Positions 17,298 through 26,155 of a stretch of DNA of 57,277 nt are shown one piece after another. Source of the DNA: an uncultured Verrucomicrobia subdivision 3 bacterium. GTDB lineage: Bacteria; Verrucomicrobiota; Verrucomicrobiae; Limisphaerales; UBA11358. The DNA lies in assembly GCA_903847285.1 (NCBI GenBank), contig CAINDH010000170.1:1-57277 (forward strand). Reading direction: 5' to 3'. The translations under genes and the position numbers were made by a program. The notes beneath the pieces are model-generated. The model saw only the letters and a program-made list of their open reading frames with translations. It did no database searches and was not told where the DNA came from. Position 1 is the first letter of the stretch. Each line of letters starts with the position of its first letter.

Positions 17298-18281
17298 TTA
17301 TTTCCCAGACTGCGCGTAGATTTTTTCCACGACGACCAGCGCTGCTTTCGCTTCTTTCAAACCGGGCACTGGCGTGCGTTTCAATTTGATGTCCTCGAAA
17401 AATTCCGCCATCTCGATTTTCCACGATTCGTCGCCGCGCGGAAATTCCCAGATGGTCGTCTCCGGCGGACCCATTTGCGGGAGCATTTTGTAGTAGGTCA
17501 ATTTCTCCACACCGTAGCTGCCGCCGAGTCCTTCCCAATGCAGCTTCGCGTCGCGCCCGTAGATTTCGAGACTGAACAGATTTTTCCATTCACTGCAACT
17601 GACGTGCAGCCACGCGGTGTTGCCAGCGGCATTGCGGAGCGACAGAAACGCGTTGTCGTCCACCGCCATCCTCCAGAAATACGTCGTGGCATGGCCCTCC
17701 ACCGCGGTGAAGTCGCCGAGAAAAATTCCCGCGAGATCAATCAGGTGAACGCCCTGGTCAATCAATTCGCCGCCGCCGGAAATGGCTTTGTCCGCGCGCC
17801 ATTCCTTCTCGTAGCCGATGCGTCCGCCGTGACCGTAGCGTCCGCGCAAAAACATCATCGGGCCGAGCGCTCCGCTTTTGAAAAGTTCCACTGCCTTGAG
17901 CGCGGCTGGATGATAGCGATGATTGTAGCCAACGCGGACGAGCGCGCCGGTTTTCTTGGCGGCGGCTTCTAACTCGTCCAGTTCCTTCACGGAAATCGCG
18001 GCGGGTTTTTCGACGAGGACATGTTTACCGGCTTTGACCGCCGCTAGCGCGACGTGCGCTAGCGCGGAATTGATGGTCGCAATCATCACGACGTCCACGT
18101 TCGGCGAACTCACGGCCTGCTCAAAAGATTCTGTGGCGATGCAACCGAGGCTTTGGGCCGCGATTTTTTTGGCGCGATCGAGCTGCGTGTCGCACGCGAC
18201 GGTGACGCTGCCGGGTGGAAGTAAATTCAACCGTTTTTGTCCGATGAGGCCGCAGCCAATCAATGCAACTCGTAAGCTCAT
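17298..18281 (-). CDS. Gfo/Idh/MocA-family oxidoreductase
   Basis: A 327-residue NAD(P)-dependent sugar dehydrogenase-type enzyme. The N-terminal Rossmann fold starts with LRVALIGCGLIGQKRL. The family signature EKP is in HVLVEKPAAISVKELDEL, followed by VRVGYNHRYHPA. The C-terminal alpha/beta domain includes GGELIDQGVHLIDLAGIFLG. I chose ATG at 18281, one base after the stop of the upstream SDR gene, giving tight coupling; a start at 18317 would overlap that gene. It is the third gene of a three-gene sugar-nucleotide operon. The substrate is probably a nucleotide sugar but is not identified. Confidence 0.9.
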   Translation of the reverse strand: MSLRVALIGCGLIGQKRLNLLPPGSVTVACDTQLDRAKKIAAQSLGCIATESFEQAVSSPNVDVVMIATINSALAHVALAAVKAGKHVLVEKPAAISVKELDELEAAAKKTGALVRVGYNHRYHPAALKAVELFKSGALGPMMFLRGRYGHGGRIGYEKEWRADKAISGGGELIDQGVHLIDLAGIFLGDFTAVEGHATTYFWRMAVDDNAFLSLRNAAGNTAWLHVSCSEWKNLFSLEIYGRDAKLHWEGLGGSYGVEKLTYYKMLPQMGPPETTIWEFPRGDESWKIEMAEFFEDIKLKRTPVPGLKEAKAALVVVEKIYAQSGK

Positions 18282-18282
18282 A

Positions 18283-19083
18283 TCAATTCCATTTCTTGCC
18301 GCGTTCTTCTGGCACAATGCGGCGCAGGGTGTAGATATCCGACTTCATCAGTTCCTCGCGCAGTGCAGGCAGATTTTGCCAAGGATCCCACGGAGCGCTG
18401 ATGAGTTTGCCGCTGATGCCATCGCTCTGCGGCGAGAGCAGCATCTCGACAAGGCCGAGAACTTTTTCCAGCTTTGCAGAATTATCGCGCTGAAGTTTGG
18501 CGGCAGATTCAAATTCTTTTTGCCCAGCCAGCTTTTCGCCGCGCGCGAGAACTTCCTCGGTCATTTTCGTGAAAATCGCGCCGGGTGCGATGGCGTTAAT
18601 GTCCGGCGGACTGCCGGCCCATTCGGACGCGAGAATTTCCACAAGGCGGACAACGCCGGTTTTCGCCACGCCGTAAGCGGCAAAGTTCGGACGCGGACTC
18701 GTGGAGCCGCCGCCGGAAAAGCAAATCACCTTGGCGCGAGCCGAAGATTTTTTCAGCAGCGGATAGAGCGCACGGATGGCGAAAAACGTTCCGTCCAGAT
18801 TCACTGCGAGATTTTTGCGCCACGCGAGCGGATCCATTTCCATCGCGGGGCCGATGGGTTCTTGGATTCCGGCGCAGCAGATGAGTGCATCAACACTTTG
18901 CCATTTCGCGGAAATCTTCTCTGCGCAGGATTCCACCGCACTCCAGTCTCCGACATCGCACTGAAAACTAAATCCATCCTGCGGCGAGCGGGCAAGACGG
19001 CAGACTTCATGACCACGCGCAGCGAGCGTGTCGGCAAGAAACTTGCCGATACCACTACTGCTGCCGGTCAGGACGATTTTCAT
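18283..19083 (-). CDS. SDR-family NAD(P)-dependent oxidoreductase
   Basis: A 266-residue classical-type short-chain dehydrogenase. It has cofactor motif TGSSSGIGKFLADTL, ICCAGIQ (NNAG equivalent), and an active-site Ser...Tyr-x-x-x-Lys in CFSGGGSTSPRPNFAAYGVAK, then INAIAPGAIFTKM. ATG at 19083 (MKIVLTGSSSG) overlaps the upstream epimerase stop by 4 bp. An earlier start at 19122 would lie inside that gene. Its position between an epimerase and a Gfo/Idh/MocA enzyme suggests oxidation/reduction steps on a nucleotide sugar for the surface glycan. Confidence 0.9.
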   Translation of the reverse strand: MKIVLTGSSSGIGKFLADTLAARGHEVCRLARSPQDGFSFQCDVGDWSAVESCAEKISAKWQSVDALICCAGIQEPIGPAMEMDPLAWRKNLAVNLDGTFFAIRALYPLLKKSSARAKVICFSGGGSTSPRPNFAAYGVAKTGVVRLVEILASEWAGSPPDINAIAPGAIFTKMTEEVLARGEKLAGQKEFESAAKLQRDNSAKLEKVLGLVEMLLSPQSDGISGKLISAPWDPWQNLPALREELMKSDIYTLRRIVPEERGKKWN

Positions 19084-20054
19084 TTGCGTGTTTCGTAAAC
19101 CCACTGGTTGGCCTGCAACCATTGAAGAGTGCGCTTGATGCCCTGTTCAATCGTGAGCGACGTTTTCCAACCGGTGCTTTGGATTTTTTTTGTGTCGAGG
19201 AAGATGAACGGATTATCGCCCACCCAGCCCTTGTTGCCGCCGGAGTATTCGAGCTTCGGTTTCAGGCCCAACGCGCCGCAGATGTAGCCGACGGAATCGT
19301 TCACCTGCACATATTCCGGCGTGCCGAGGTTGTAGAGTTCCACGCCGTGCTTCGCACGTTGCGCCGTGCCTTGACCGATGACGTGCAGCATCGCGTTGAC
19401 GCAATCCTGGACGTATAGATAGCTTTTGCGCTGCAAACCGTCGCCGAGAATTTTCAAACGGTCAGGGTGTTCGAGCAGTTGCTTGTAGAAATCAAAAATG
19501 TGTCCGTGCGTGTAGCGTTCGCCGAGGATTGAGACGAAACGGAAAATGTAGCCCTCGAACTTGAAGCCTTCGCAGTAACCGGAAATCATCCCCTCGCCAG
19601 AAATTTTCGACGCAGCGTAGAGCGAAGTTTGAATCGGAAACGGTGCATCTTCTGGCGTGGGAATCATCGCGGACTCACCATACACGCTACCAGTGGAACT
19701 GAACGCGATGCGCTTGATGTCATTGGCACGCATGGCTTCGAGGACGTTGAAAGTGGCGACGGTGTTCTGCTGTAAATCTTTCGATGGATGATTGAGGCCG
19801 AAGCGCACATCGGCATTCGCAGCGAGGTGAAATACCGTGTCGCAACCGGCCATAGCCTTTGTCAGCGCGGGCAAATCCAAATTATCGCCCTCGACGAGTC
19901 GAAAATTTTTATTTTTCAATGCGCCGTCGAGAAACTTCCGCTGGCCGGTGGAAAAATTATCCCAGCCGACAACCGTTTTGCCGTCCGCGAGCAAGCGGTC
20001 AGCGAGCGTGCTACCGATAAAACCGGCGACGCCGGTGATAAAAATCTTTTGCAT
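19080..20054 (-). CDS. NAD-dependent sugar-nucleotide epimerase/dehydratase
   Basis: A 324-residue extended SDR. It has cofactor motif ITGVAGFIGSTLADRL, FHLAANADV, SSTGSVYGES and catalytic YAASK (SLYAASKISGE). It resembles UDP-glucose 4-epimerase/WbpP-type enzymes but also GDP-sugar family members, so the substrate is left open. It is the first gene of a tightly overlapping operon (epimerase, SDR, Gfo/Idh/MocA). A glycosyltransferase gene starts divergently about 100 bp away. The product probably feeds that glycan pathway. Confidence 0.9.
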   Translation of the reverse strand: MQKIFITGVAGFIGSTLADRLLADGKTVVGWDNFSTGQRKFLDGALKNKNFRLVEGDNLDLPALTKAMAGCDTVFHLAANADVRFGLNHPSKDLQQNTVATFNVLEAMRANDIKRIAFSSTGSVYGESAMIPTPEDAPFPIQTSLYAASKISGEGMISGYCEGFKFEGYIFRFVSILGERYTHGHIFDFYKQLLEHPDRLKILGDGLQRKSYLYVQDCVNAMLHVIGQGTAQRAKHGVELYNLGTPEYVQVNDSVGYICGALGLKPKLEYSGGNKGWVGDNPFIFLDTKKIQSTGWKTSLTIEQGIKRTLQWLQANQWVYETRK

Positions 20055-20156
20055 GACAGGCGGTGAATTTAGTCGGGCGACGCGGTGACTGCCAGCGTTT
20101 TCACGGACAGCGATAACAAATTTGAAATCGCGCCACTAAACCGCCACAATGCCGCC

Positions 20157-21170
20157 GTGCCTCAAACCAGCCAAAATATTCAACGCATCAGCGTCATCAT
20201 GCCGACCCTGAATGCGGAGGCGATTTTGGATAACTGCCTCGCGTCCATCGCGCGACAGACGTATCCGCGCGAGAAAATCGAAATCATCCTCGCCGACGCG
20301 CACTCCACCGACCGCACGCGGGAGATTGGGAAAAAATTTGGCGCGGTGATTTTGGATGACAACGGCAAGAACATGGAGGAAGGCAAGCGTCTTGCCTTGC
20401 AGCACGCGACGGGCGACATCATCGTCTTCCTCGACGCGGACAATGAGGTGACGCACGAAGATTATTTTGCGCTCGCCGTGGAAGCGCTCGCGAAAAATCC
20501 GCAGGCGCTCGGCTTGGAGGCTTATTATTTACCGTCAGCCAAGATGAGTTCGTTCTGCGCCTACATCACCGCATTGCTGCACATCAGCGATCCGATTTGC
20601 TGGCTTATGAGTTCTAACCCAAGACTCGTTTCACGCGATGGCGAAATTGAGCGCTGGGTTTTGCCGGATGGAACTTATTCATATCCGCTTGGCGCGAACG
20701 GCTTTGTCTATCGCCGCGCTGACTTGCAATCCGTTTCCGCAAACGAAAAATTTCAAGACACCCACGTCGCGCTGTTCCTGATGAAGAACGGCCAGCGCGA
20801 ATGGCTGCGGCTGCGCGGACGCGGCGTGCATCATTACTACATCCAGACGCTCTGGAAGTTTGTGCAAAAACGTCGCCGCGCCACGGTGCATTTTCTCCGC
20901 GTGCAGGAAGAGATGCCGGTGAACTGGATGAAAGAGAAACCGCCTGTGCCGCTGTGGCTGGCGGTGGTTTATTGCGTCACATTTTTTGGCCCGCTCTGGC
21001 ATACGCTTCGTGGAATTTTCCGCGAGGGTGATGCACGCTGGCTCTGGCATTTGTTCGCGAGTCCGGCGAGCGTGCTGGGCAATGCGTGGGGCGTGCTGAC
21101 TTACAAACAACGCGGCAAAGACAAAACGCTCATCGCGGAACTACAGGTGAAACAAGAACTCAAAAAATAA
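20157..21170 (+). CDS. Family 2 glycosyltransferase with C-terminal membrane segments
   Basis: A GT-A inverting transferase. The conserved core begins at RISVIMPTLNAEAILDNCL, with ADAHSTDRT and the nucleotide/metal motif FLDADNE. A hydrophobic region near the C-terminus (VPLWLAVVYCVTFFGPLW) suggests membrane association. I prefer the GTG at 20157, nine codons before the core, because it leaves 102 bp for divergent promoters. An in-frame GTG at 20085 is also possible and adds 24 residues without family features. The next gene, a methyltransferase, starts 1 bp after the stop, so the two are co-transcribed. Confidence 0.9.
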   Translation: MPQTSQNIQRISVIMPTLNAEAILDNCLASIARQTYPREKIEIILADAHSTDRTREIGKKFGAVILDDNGKNMEEGKRLALQHATGDIIVFLDADNEVTHEDYFALAVEALAKNPQALGLEAYYLPSAKMSSFCAYITALLHISDPICWLMSSNPRLVSRDGEIERWVLPDGTYSYPLGANGFVYRRADLQSVSANEKFQDTHVALFLMKNGQREWLRLRGRGVHHYYIQTLWKFVQKRRRATVHFLRVQEEMPVNWMKEKPPVPLWLAVVYCVTFFGPLWHTLRGIFREGDARWLWHLFASPASVLGNAWGVLTYKQRGKDKTLIAELQVKQELKK

Positions 21171-21171
21171 T

Positions 21172-21918
21172 ATGGCGTTACAATGGTTGAAGAATTATGC
21201 AGCGAAGCAACGTGTCTTGGGAATTGACCGCTGTAATGACCTCGTTGGCGCGGCGACAGCGGCACTGAAGCCAAAAAGCCTGCTTGATGTCGGCTGTGGC
21301 GACGGGAGTTTCATGGTGAAATATTTTGGAACACTTCCGCCCGACTGCCATGGTATCGAAGGCGCACCCATGGAAATGGAGCGCGCACGGCAGCGTGGCA
21401 TCAAAGTTGTCAGTTGCGATTTGAACGGGCGCTGGCCGTTTCAAGACAACCAGTTCGACACCATATTGAGTTCGCAGGTCATCGAGCACGTCCACAATAC
21501 GCGCTTGTTCGCCGAAGAAATTTTCCGCGTGTTAAAACCCGGCGGCACGGCGGTGGTCGCTTCAGAAAATCTTTGCAGCCTGCTGAACTGGCTGGCGCTC
21601 ACGCTTGGCTACACGCCGTTTTCGCTGATGCAGGTTTGCGGGCGCTACCTCGGCAATCCGTTCGGCCTGCACTACGGCGAGCCGCATGAAGAATCTTTGC
21701 CCATCGAACATCCGGCGTTTTCAGGTGTATGTGGACACATCCGCGTGCTGACAGTGCGCCAGGCACGCGAGTTGTTTGAATGGGCGGGCTTTGAAGTTCT
21801 CGAAGCGCGCTCGGTCAGCATCCTGCCACTGCCGGATGGTTTGAGCAAAGCTTTGGAAGGTGTCGTCACCCAGCGCGGACACTATCTGTTCATGCAAGTG
21901 CGGAAACCTTCGAAATAA
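21172..21918 (+). CDS. Class I SAM-dependent methyltransferase
   Basis: A 248-residue enzyme. SAM-binding motif I is LLDVGCGDGSFMVKYFG (about residues 38-54). It continues with VVSCDLNGRWPFQDNQFDTILSSQVIEHV, a Methyltransf_11-like pattern, and FRVLKPGGTAVVASEN. It follows the glycosyltransferase by 1 bp, so it probably methylates a sugar or lipid intermediate of the same glycan. The acceptor atom cannot be deduced. Confidence 0.9.
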   Translation: MALQWLKNYAAKQRVLGIDRCNDLVGAATAALKPKSLLDVGCGDGSFMVKYFGTLPPDCHGIEGAPMEMERARQRGIKVVSCDLNGRWPFQDNQFDTILSSQVIEHVHNTRLFAEEIFRVLKPGGTAVVASENLCSLLNWLALTLGYTPFSLMQVCGRYLGNPFGLHYGEPHEESLPIEHPAFSGVCGHIRVLTVRQARELFEWAGFEVLEARSVSILPLPDGLSKALEGVVTQRGHYLFMQVRKPSK

Positions 21919-21940
21919 TTTCAGAGGCAAAAATTTCCGC

Positions 21941-22504
21941 TCAAATTTTGCGCAGCAATCTTGCCGGCGCACCGGCGATGACCGAGCCGGCTTCAAATGA
22001 TTTCGTCACCACAGAGTTAGCGCCAACGACGCAATTCTCACCCAGCTTCACGCCGGGCATAATGACCACGTTGCAACCAATAAAACATTTATCACCAATG
22101 CCAACGGGCTGGCCTGGCGTGAGATCGCTGGTCACAGGGCTGATGCCCGCGCCCGTGATGTGCGAATGATCCATCACCGTCACGCGATAGGAGAGCAGGC
22201 AGTCGCGACCGATTTCAATGGAGTTGTTTGCCGTGATGACAAAATCATTTCCCACCGACGTGCCAGAACCGATTTTGATTTTCGCCGAACGATTGTTCAG
22301 TGGTAGATAAACCCAGCCGCGCTTACCCAATCCGACTTTGTCTCCTAGTTCGATGTTCCGAACATTCCCCAGGGGCCACTCAATGCCGCCACCCGCACGC
22401 ACTCCCCTGCCCGTCCGAAGGCCAAGGACACGAGGCAATAGCAGGCGGAAGAAACTGACGAGTCCGTTCCAAGTGCCGAGGATGCCGCGTAAAACATTCA
22501 CCAT
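21941..22504 (-). CDS. Left-handed beta-helix (hexapeptide) acyltransferase
   Basis: A 187-residue trimeric LbH-fold transferase of the WcaF/sugar O-acetyltransferase type. Hexapeptide repeats run from about residue 50, for example IKIGSGTSVGNDFVI, IEIGRDCLLSYRV, VGIGDKCFIGCNVVIMPGVKLGENCVVGANSVV. It ends with AGSVIAGAPARLLRKI, a standard family ending. The catalytic His is probably in VMDHSHI. It presumably O- or N-acetylates a sugar of the surface polysaccharide. It is the last gene of a minus-strand operon and begins 2 bp after the GT4 gene. Confidence 0.93.
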   Translation of the reverse strand: MVNVLRGILGTWNGLVSFFRLLLPRVLGLRTGRGVRAGGGIEWPLGNVRNIELGDKVGLGKRGWVYLPLNNRSAKIKIGSGTSVGNDFVITANNSIEIGRDCLLSYRVTVMDHSHITGAGISPVTSDLTPGQPVGIGDKCFIGCNVVIMPGVKLGENCVVGANSVVTKSFEAGSVIAGAPARLLRKI

Positions 22505-22506
22505 GA

Positions 22507-23706
22507 TTATTTTTTTGGTTTGGTGAAAAAAGGTGGAGCTTTTGGGCTAATCGAAGTTTCGATGGCATCCCACATCGATTTGGCGCGCGCGTTCCAATCC
22601 CATTCGAGACCGGCGGCAAGCGCCTCTTTACTCGTCGCGGCGTAAAGTTCTTCATCCGTGAGCAGGCGATAGATACAGTCTGCAAGTCCGGCAAAATCTC
22701 CCGGCGTTGCCTTGAGCCAGCCGCGCGGATAATAAACGCGCAGCGGCGGCAAGTCGAAGGACACACCCGGCAGCCCGCACGCCAACGCCTCCGCCGAGGC
22801 CATCCCACCAACTTCGAACACCGCCGGATACACGACGACGCGCGCGGATTTGATGATTTTGTATTTATCCACGCCGTCCTGAAAGCCGAAGAACTCCACA
22901 TTCTTGGCGATGCCAAGTTTCTCGGCCTTGGCTTTACACTGAGCATCGAGCGGGCCGGAGCCGATCATCGCGAGCCGCGCGTCCGTTTTTTTCTGTGTGA
23001 GAATTTTCCAGACATCCATCAGTTCCAGAGGGCCTTTTTGCGGGTGCAGGCGGCTGATGAAAACTGCGTCGAACGTTTTTTTCTCAGGCTCCGGAACACT
23101 TTGCGGGATGGTCAAATCCACGCCGCCCATCACGGCATAAGTGGATTCCTGCGAGCGGCCGTCGGCGATCATTGTATCGCGATCCTGCGGCACGGTAGTC
23201 AAAATCATTTCCGCCTCGCGCAGGCAGCGTTTGTAAATCTGCTGCTGGAATGGACGATACGCGGTGAACATCAAGCCCGGCCCCGGCTGACCAGAGAACC
23301 ATTTAGGCGCGAAGAAATACAAGCCCACCACTAGCACCGCATCGGGATAACGCTTCTTAAGGCGCATCGCGGGGATGCAACTTGGGTGAAACTCCGACGC
23401 GGCCATGATGAGATGCTTTTCATCCGGTGCGAATTTAATTTTGTCCACGCCGAGAATGCCTTTGAGCATTTGCATGAACCACCAAAAGATGCGCCCGTAT
23501 TTTTTAAGATGGTCGGCAGGCCAAGTGACGTGGTTGATGCCTTTCAACTCAAACCAGTCGCAAAGTTGCTTCGCGCCTTCGTTGCCATAGACGGTGACCT
23601 TGTGGTCCTGACTCCAGCGGCGGATACACTCTACCATGATGCGGTCGCCACCGCTCAAGGAAATGGGCGGCGGCACGGTGGTGTTGGCGATCCAGTGGAT
23701 GTGCAT
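22507..23706 (-). CDS. Family 4 (GT-B) glycosyltransferase
   Basis: A 399-residue retaining glycosyltransferase. The N-terminal acceptor domain starts MHIHWIANTTVPPPISLSGGDR. The C-terminal nucleotide-sugar domain has FDAVFISRLHPQKGPLELMDVW, ARLAMIGSGPLDAQ and the ExxxxxxxE-type segment FEVGGMASAEALACGLPGVSF. It is the middle gene of the operon FkbM methyltransferase, GT4, acyltransferase. Donor and acceptor are unknown. Confidence 0.93.
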   Translation of the reverse strand: MHIHWIANTTVPPPISLSGGDRIMVECIRRWSQDHKVTVYGNEGAKQLCDWFELKGINHVTWPADHLKKYGRIFWWFMQMLKGILGVDKIKFAPDEKHLIMAASEFHPSCIPAMRLKKRYPDAVLVVGLYFFAPKWFSGQPGPGLMFTAYRPFQQQIYKRCLREAEMILTTVPQDRDTMIADGRSQESTYAVMGGVDLTIPQSVPEPEKKTFDAVFISRLHPQKGPLELMDVWKILTQKKTDARLAMIGSGPLDAQCKAKAEKLGIAKNVEFFGFQDGVDKYKIIKSARVVVYPAVFEVGGMASAEALACGLPGVSFDLPPLRVYYPRGWLKATPGDFAGLADCIYRLLTDEELYAATSKEALAAGLEWDWNARAKSMWDAIETSISPKAPPFFTKPKK

Positions 23707-23712
23707 GAGAAA

Positions 23713-24642
23713 TTAATTTTTGGTCGCGCGAATAATGCCGCGCCGGAGATACGGCGGCTTCACCTCGTCGTCATAGACGAACAACATATAACCTTTCGAT
23801 GGCGTGGTTTTGAAACCGCATTCACGCAGGAATGCACCGAGATTTTTTTCATCGTCCTGCCGGTGGTAAGTGCAGACCACAGCTTTGCGGATGCCGTTGG
23901 GCGCATTCAGCAAACGCTTGGCGCTGGCTAGCGCCCGGCCTTCAAAGCCTTCTATGTCCATCTTGATCATGGTGGGCCACTCATCTTTGCCGGCAAAATA
24001 ATCATCCAAACTCACGCTTACATCATTCGTCTCATCGGAAAGAAATTTGCGGACGATGACCACCTTGTCTTTCCAAGGCGCGAAGGTCGCCGCCAACGGT
24101 TTTTGCCAGCGCTCCGTCGGCTCGAAGAGGTAAACTTTTTTAACCTTGTCCACGACATCGAGGGAAAAATTGCCGTCTGCTGCACCGCAGTCCACGACCA
24201 CGTCGTCGGGGCCGACGTTGAAATCGCCCGTCAGGTAGCGGTGCGGTGATTCGGGATGCTGCGAAACCAATTGTTCATCGCAGTAGCCGCGCTGGATGAT
24301 GGTCTTCGTTGTGTCCGCCGGATAATAAAGTCGCTTGTCGTCGAGCAGGACGTAGGAAAGACCGACAGCCTCGTCAAAATGCACTTCGACATCGGCAGGT
24401 TTTTTCTGGTGGAGGCGTTCGTAGGGAAACAGGTTAAAACCATGCTTGCGCAAATAGTCCAACACCTCCTGCTGTTCGGGCGTGGGATTTTGGCCGGCGA
24501 AATGGTCGAGAATCAGCGGCAGCGCCAGCCGGTGCTTTTTGCTGACGGCCGCAGCCACCAGCCAGTCGGCAACTTTCTGGCCGAGCGGCACCAGAAAATG
24601 CGGCGTGACTGCGCGCCCGAATGAAATGACATTTCCCAACAT
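23713..24642 (-). CDS. FkbM-family methyltransferase
   Basis: A 309-residue SAM-dependent O-methyltransferase. The FkbM core has VVVDCGAADGNFSLDVVDKVKKVYLFEPTER (motif I with the acidic residue after beta2) and IKMDIEGFEGRAL, the family's DIEG motif. An N-terminal extension of about 130 residues precedes it. ATG at 24642 gives MLGNVISFGRAV; the longer frame to 24777 would run through the divergent rfbD start region and is unlikely. It is first in a minus-strand operon with a GT4 and an acyltransferase, and probably methylates the same glycan. Confidence 0.9.
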   Translation of the reverse strand: MLGNVISFGRAVTPHFLVPLGQKVADWLVAAAVSKKHRLALPLILDHFAGQNPTPEQQEVLDYLRKHGFNLFPYERLHQKKPADVEVHFDEAVGLSYVLLDDKRLYYPADTTKTIIQRGYCDEQLVSQHPESPHRYLTGDFNVGPDDVVVDCGAADGNFSLDVVDKVKKVYLFEPTERWQKPLAATFAPWKDKVVIVRKFLSDETNDVSVSLDDYFAGKDEWPTMIKMDIEGFEGRALASAKRLLNAPNGIRKAVVCTYHRQDDEKNLGAFLRECGFKTTPSKGYMLFVYDDEVKPPYLRRGIIRATKN

Positions 24643-24748
24643 AAATAAACCACGAATGATTTTGCGGATTGTATGAGGCGCATGGATGCCGGTCAATCTT
24701 GCGCGCCGATTGACGCTGCTGACATGGACGGTTACGCTGGCACCGCTC

Positions 24749-25618
24749 ATGCAAAGAATTCTCGTCACCGGCGGCAATGGCTTGCTCGCGCATCAGTTGA
24801 AAATAATCGCGCCACGCGATTTTGAATTTTCTTTTCTTGGCCACGCGGAGTTTGATCTCACCAATCCCGGCCAGATGGCGCAACAACTTGCTGCTTTGAA
24901 GCCGCAAATCGTCATCAACACCGCCGCCTACAACCTCGTGGATCGCTGCGAAATCGAGCGTGAGTTATCGTGGTCAGTCAACGCCACCGCCCCGGAAATG
25001 CTGGCCGCGCTGTGCGCCCGCGATGGCATCCGGCTGGTTCACTACGGCACGGACTACGTTTTTGATGGTGCAAAAAAATCGCCCTACACGGAAACTGACG
25101 CGCCGAATCCGCTGAACCATTACGCCGCTGGAAAATTTGCTGGCGAGCAAGCGGTGCTGCGCGCCTCGCCAAAAAATCTCGTTCTGCGGACCAGCTGGGT
25201 GTTCGACTGGCATCCCAAGCAGACCAAAACGTTTGTCCACACGATTTTGAAAGCCGCACGCGAAGGGCGGGCACTGAAGTCCACAACTGACCAGGTTTCC
25301 GTGCCGACATTCGCCAGCGACCTCGCGCAATGGACTTTGGAATTGCTCTGGCAAAGCACGGGCGGATTGTTTCATGCAGTGAACGACGAAGGCGTGAGCC
25401 GCTTTGACTGGGCGCGCATCATTTTGGAAGAAGCCGTGCGTGCCAAACTGATCTCCAGCGCACCACCGGTCGAGCCAGTATTGAGTTCTTTTTTTAGCTC
25501 CACGATGAAGCGCCCGGACTACACCGTGATGGGCAATGAAAAATTATCGCGCCAGCTTGGCCGCCCGCTGGGTTCGTGGCGCAATGGGCTGCGAAAAATG
25601 CTCGCACAGATGAAATGA
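24749..25618 (+). CDS. rfbD: dTDP-4-dehydrorhamnose reductase-like protein (RfbD family)
   Basis: A 289-residue reductase of 4-keto-6-deoxy nucleotide sugars. It has RILVTGGNGLLAHQL (Rossmann motif), INTAAYNLVDRCEIE, STDYVFDG-like YGTDYVFDGAKKSPYTE and catalytic YxxxK in NHYAAGKFAGEQ. Ends such as MKRPDYTVMGNEKL are typical of RmlD. I chose ATG at 24749 (MQRILVTGG); a start at 24686 adds 21 residues without similarity. It is the first of four plus-strand genes (RfbD-like, RfbC-like, sugar C-methyltransferase, glycosyltransferase). rfbA and rfbB are not in the window. Confidence 0.88.
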   Translation: MQRILVTGGNGLLAHQLKIIAPRDFEFSFLGHAEFDLTNPGQMAQQLAALKPQIVINTAAYNLVDRCEIERELSWSVNATAPEMLAALCARDGIRLVHYGTDYVFDGAKKSPYTETDAPNPLNHYAAGKFAGEQAVLRASPKNLVLRTSWVFDWHPKQTKTFVHTILKAAREGRALKSTTDQVSVPTFASDLAQWTLELLWQSTGGLFHAVNDEGVSRFDWARIILEEAVRAKLISSAPPVEPVLSSFFSSTMKRPDYTVMGNEKLSRQLGRPLGSWRNGLRKMLAQMK

Positions 25619-25639
25619 TTTCGGGTAGCTTGCCGACCC

Positions 25640-26155
25640 ATGTCCACCGTCTGGCAACAGGTTGAAGTGCGCGGAATCGTCGAGATTCCCGGGCTGCCGG
25701 GCGTGCGCGTGGAAGCTTTACCGGTTTTCAAAGACCCGCGCGGCAGTTTGCACGAGTTGTTTCGCGTGGATGAAGTTCCAGTTGGTTTTAAGCCGATGAT
25801 GGCTTGCTCCTCTTGGTCGCACGGCGGCGTCACGCGCGGGCCGCACCAGCACGTCGGGCAGGATGATTATTTTACGTTCGCCGGGCCGTCAAATTTCACC
25901 GTTTTTCTCTGGGACGACCGCCCCGGTTCCGCGAAGGCCGCGAAGGGCTGGTTCATTCTTACCGGCGAACAGTCCCCGACGCGCATCTATGTCCCGCGCG
26001 GAGTTGTTCACGCGTATCGCAACACAGGCAGCAGCTACGGCCTCGTGGTGACGACAACGAATTTGCTTTTCAAAGGCGAAGGCCGCAAAGAGCCGGTAGA
26101 TGAAATCCGCCACGAGTTAAATCCAGATTCACCCTACATCCCTCCGCAACCATGA
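25640..26155 (+). CDS. dTDP-4-dehydrorhamnose 3,5-epimerase-like cupin (RfbC family)
   Basis: A 171-residue cupin. The RmlC-like core has PVFKDPRGSLHELFRVDEV, a His-rich strand SHGGVTRGPHQHVGQDDYFTF, PTRIYVPRGVVHAYRN and a C-terminal SPYIPPQP. The catalytic His of the RGLH-type motif is retained in RGPHQH. The protein is a divergent member, and single-site (3- or 5-) epimerases or isomerases of related pathways look similar. Its stop overlaps the following C-methyltransferase start (ATGA), arguing that both act on the same 4-keto sugar. Confidence 0.82.
   Translation: MSTVWQQVEVRGIVEIPGLPGVRVEALPVFKDPRGSLHELFRVDEVPVGFKPMMACSSWSHGGVTRGPHQHVGQDDYFTFAGPSNFTVFLWDDRPGSAKAAKGWFILTGEQSPTRIYVPRGVVHAYRNTGSSYGLVVTTTNLLFKGEGRKEPVDEIRHELNPDSPYIPPQP

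Noticed and set aside
17289..19098. Long plus-strand frames antisense to the dehydrogenase and SDR genes
   Set aside because: No motif, compositional shadow of well-supported minus-strand genes.
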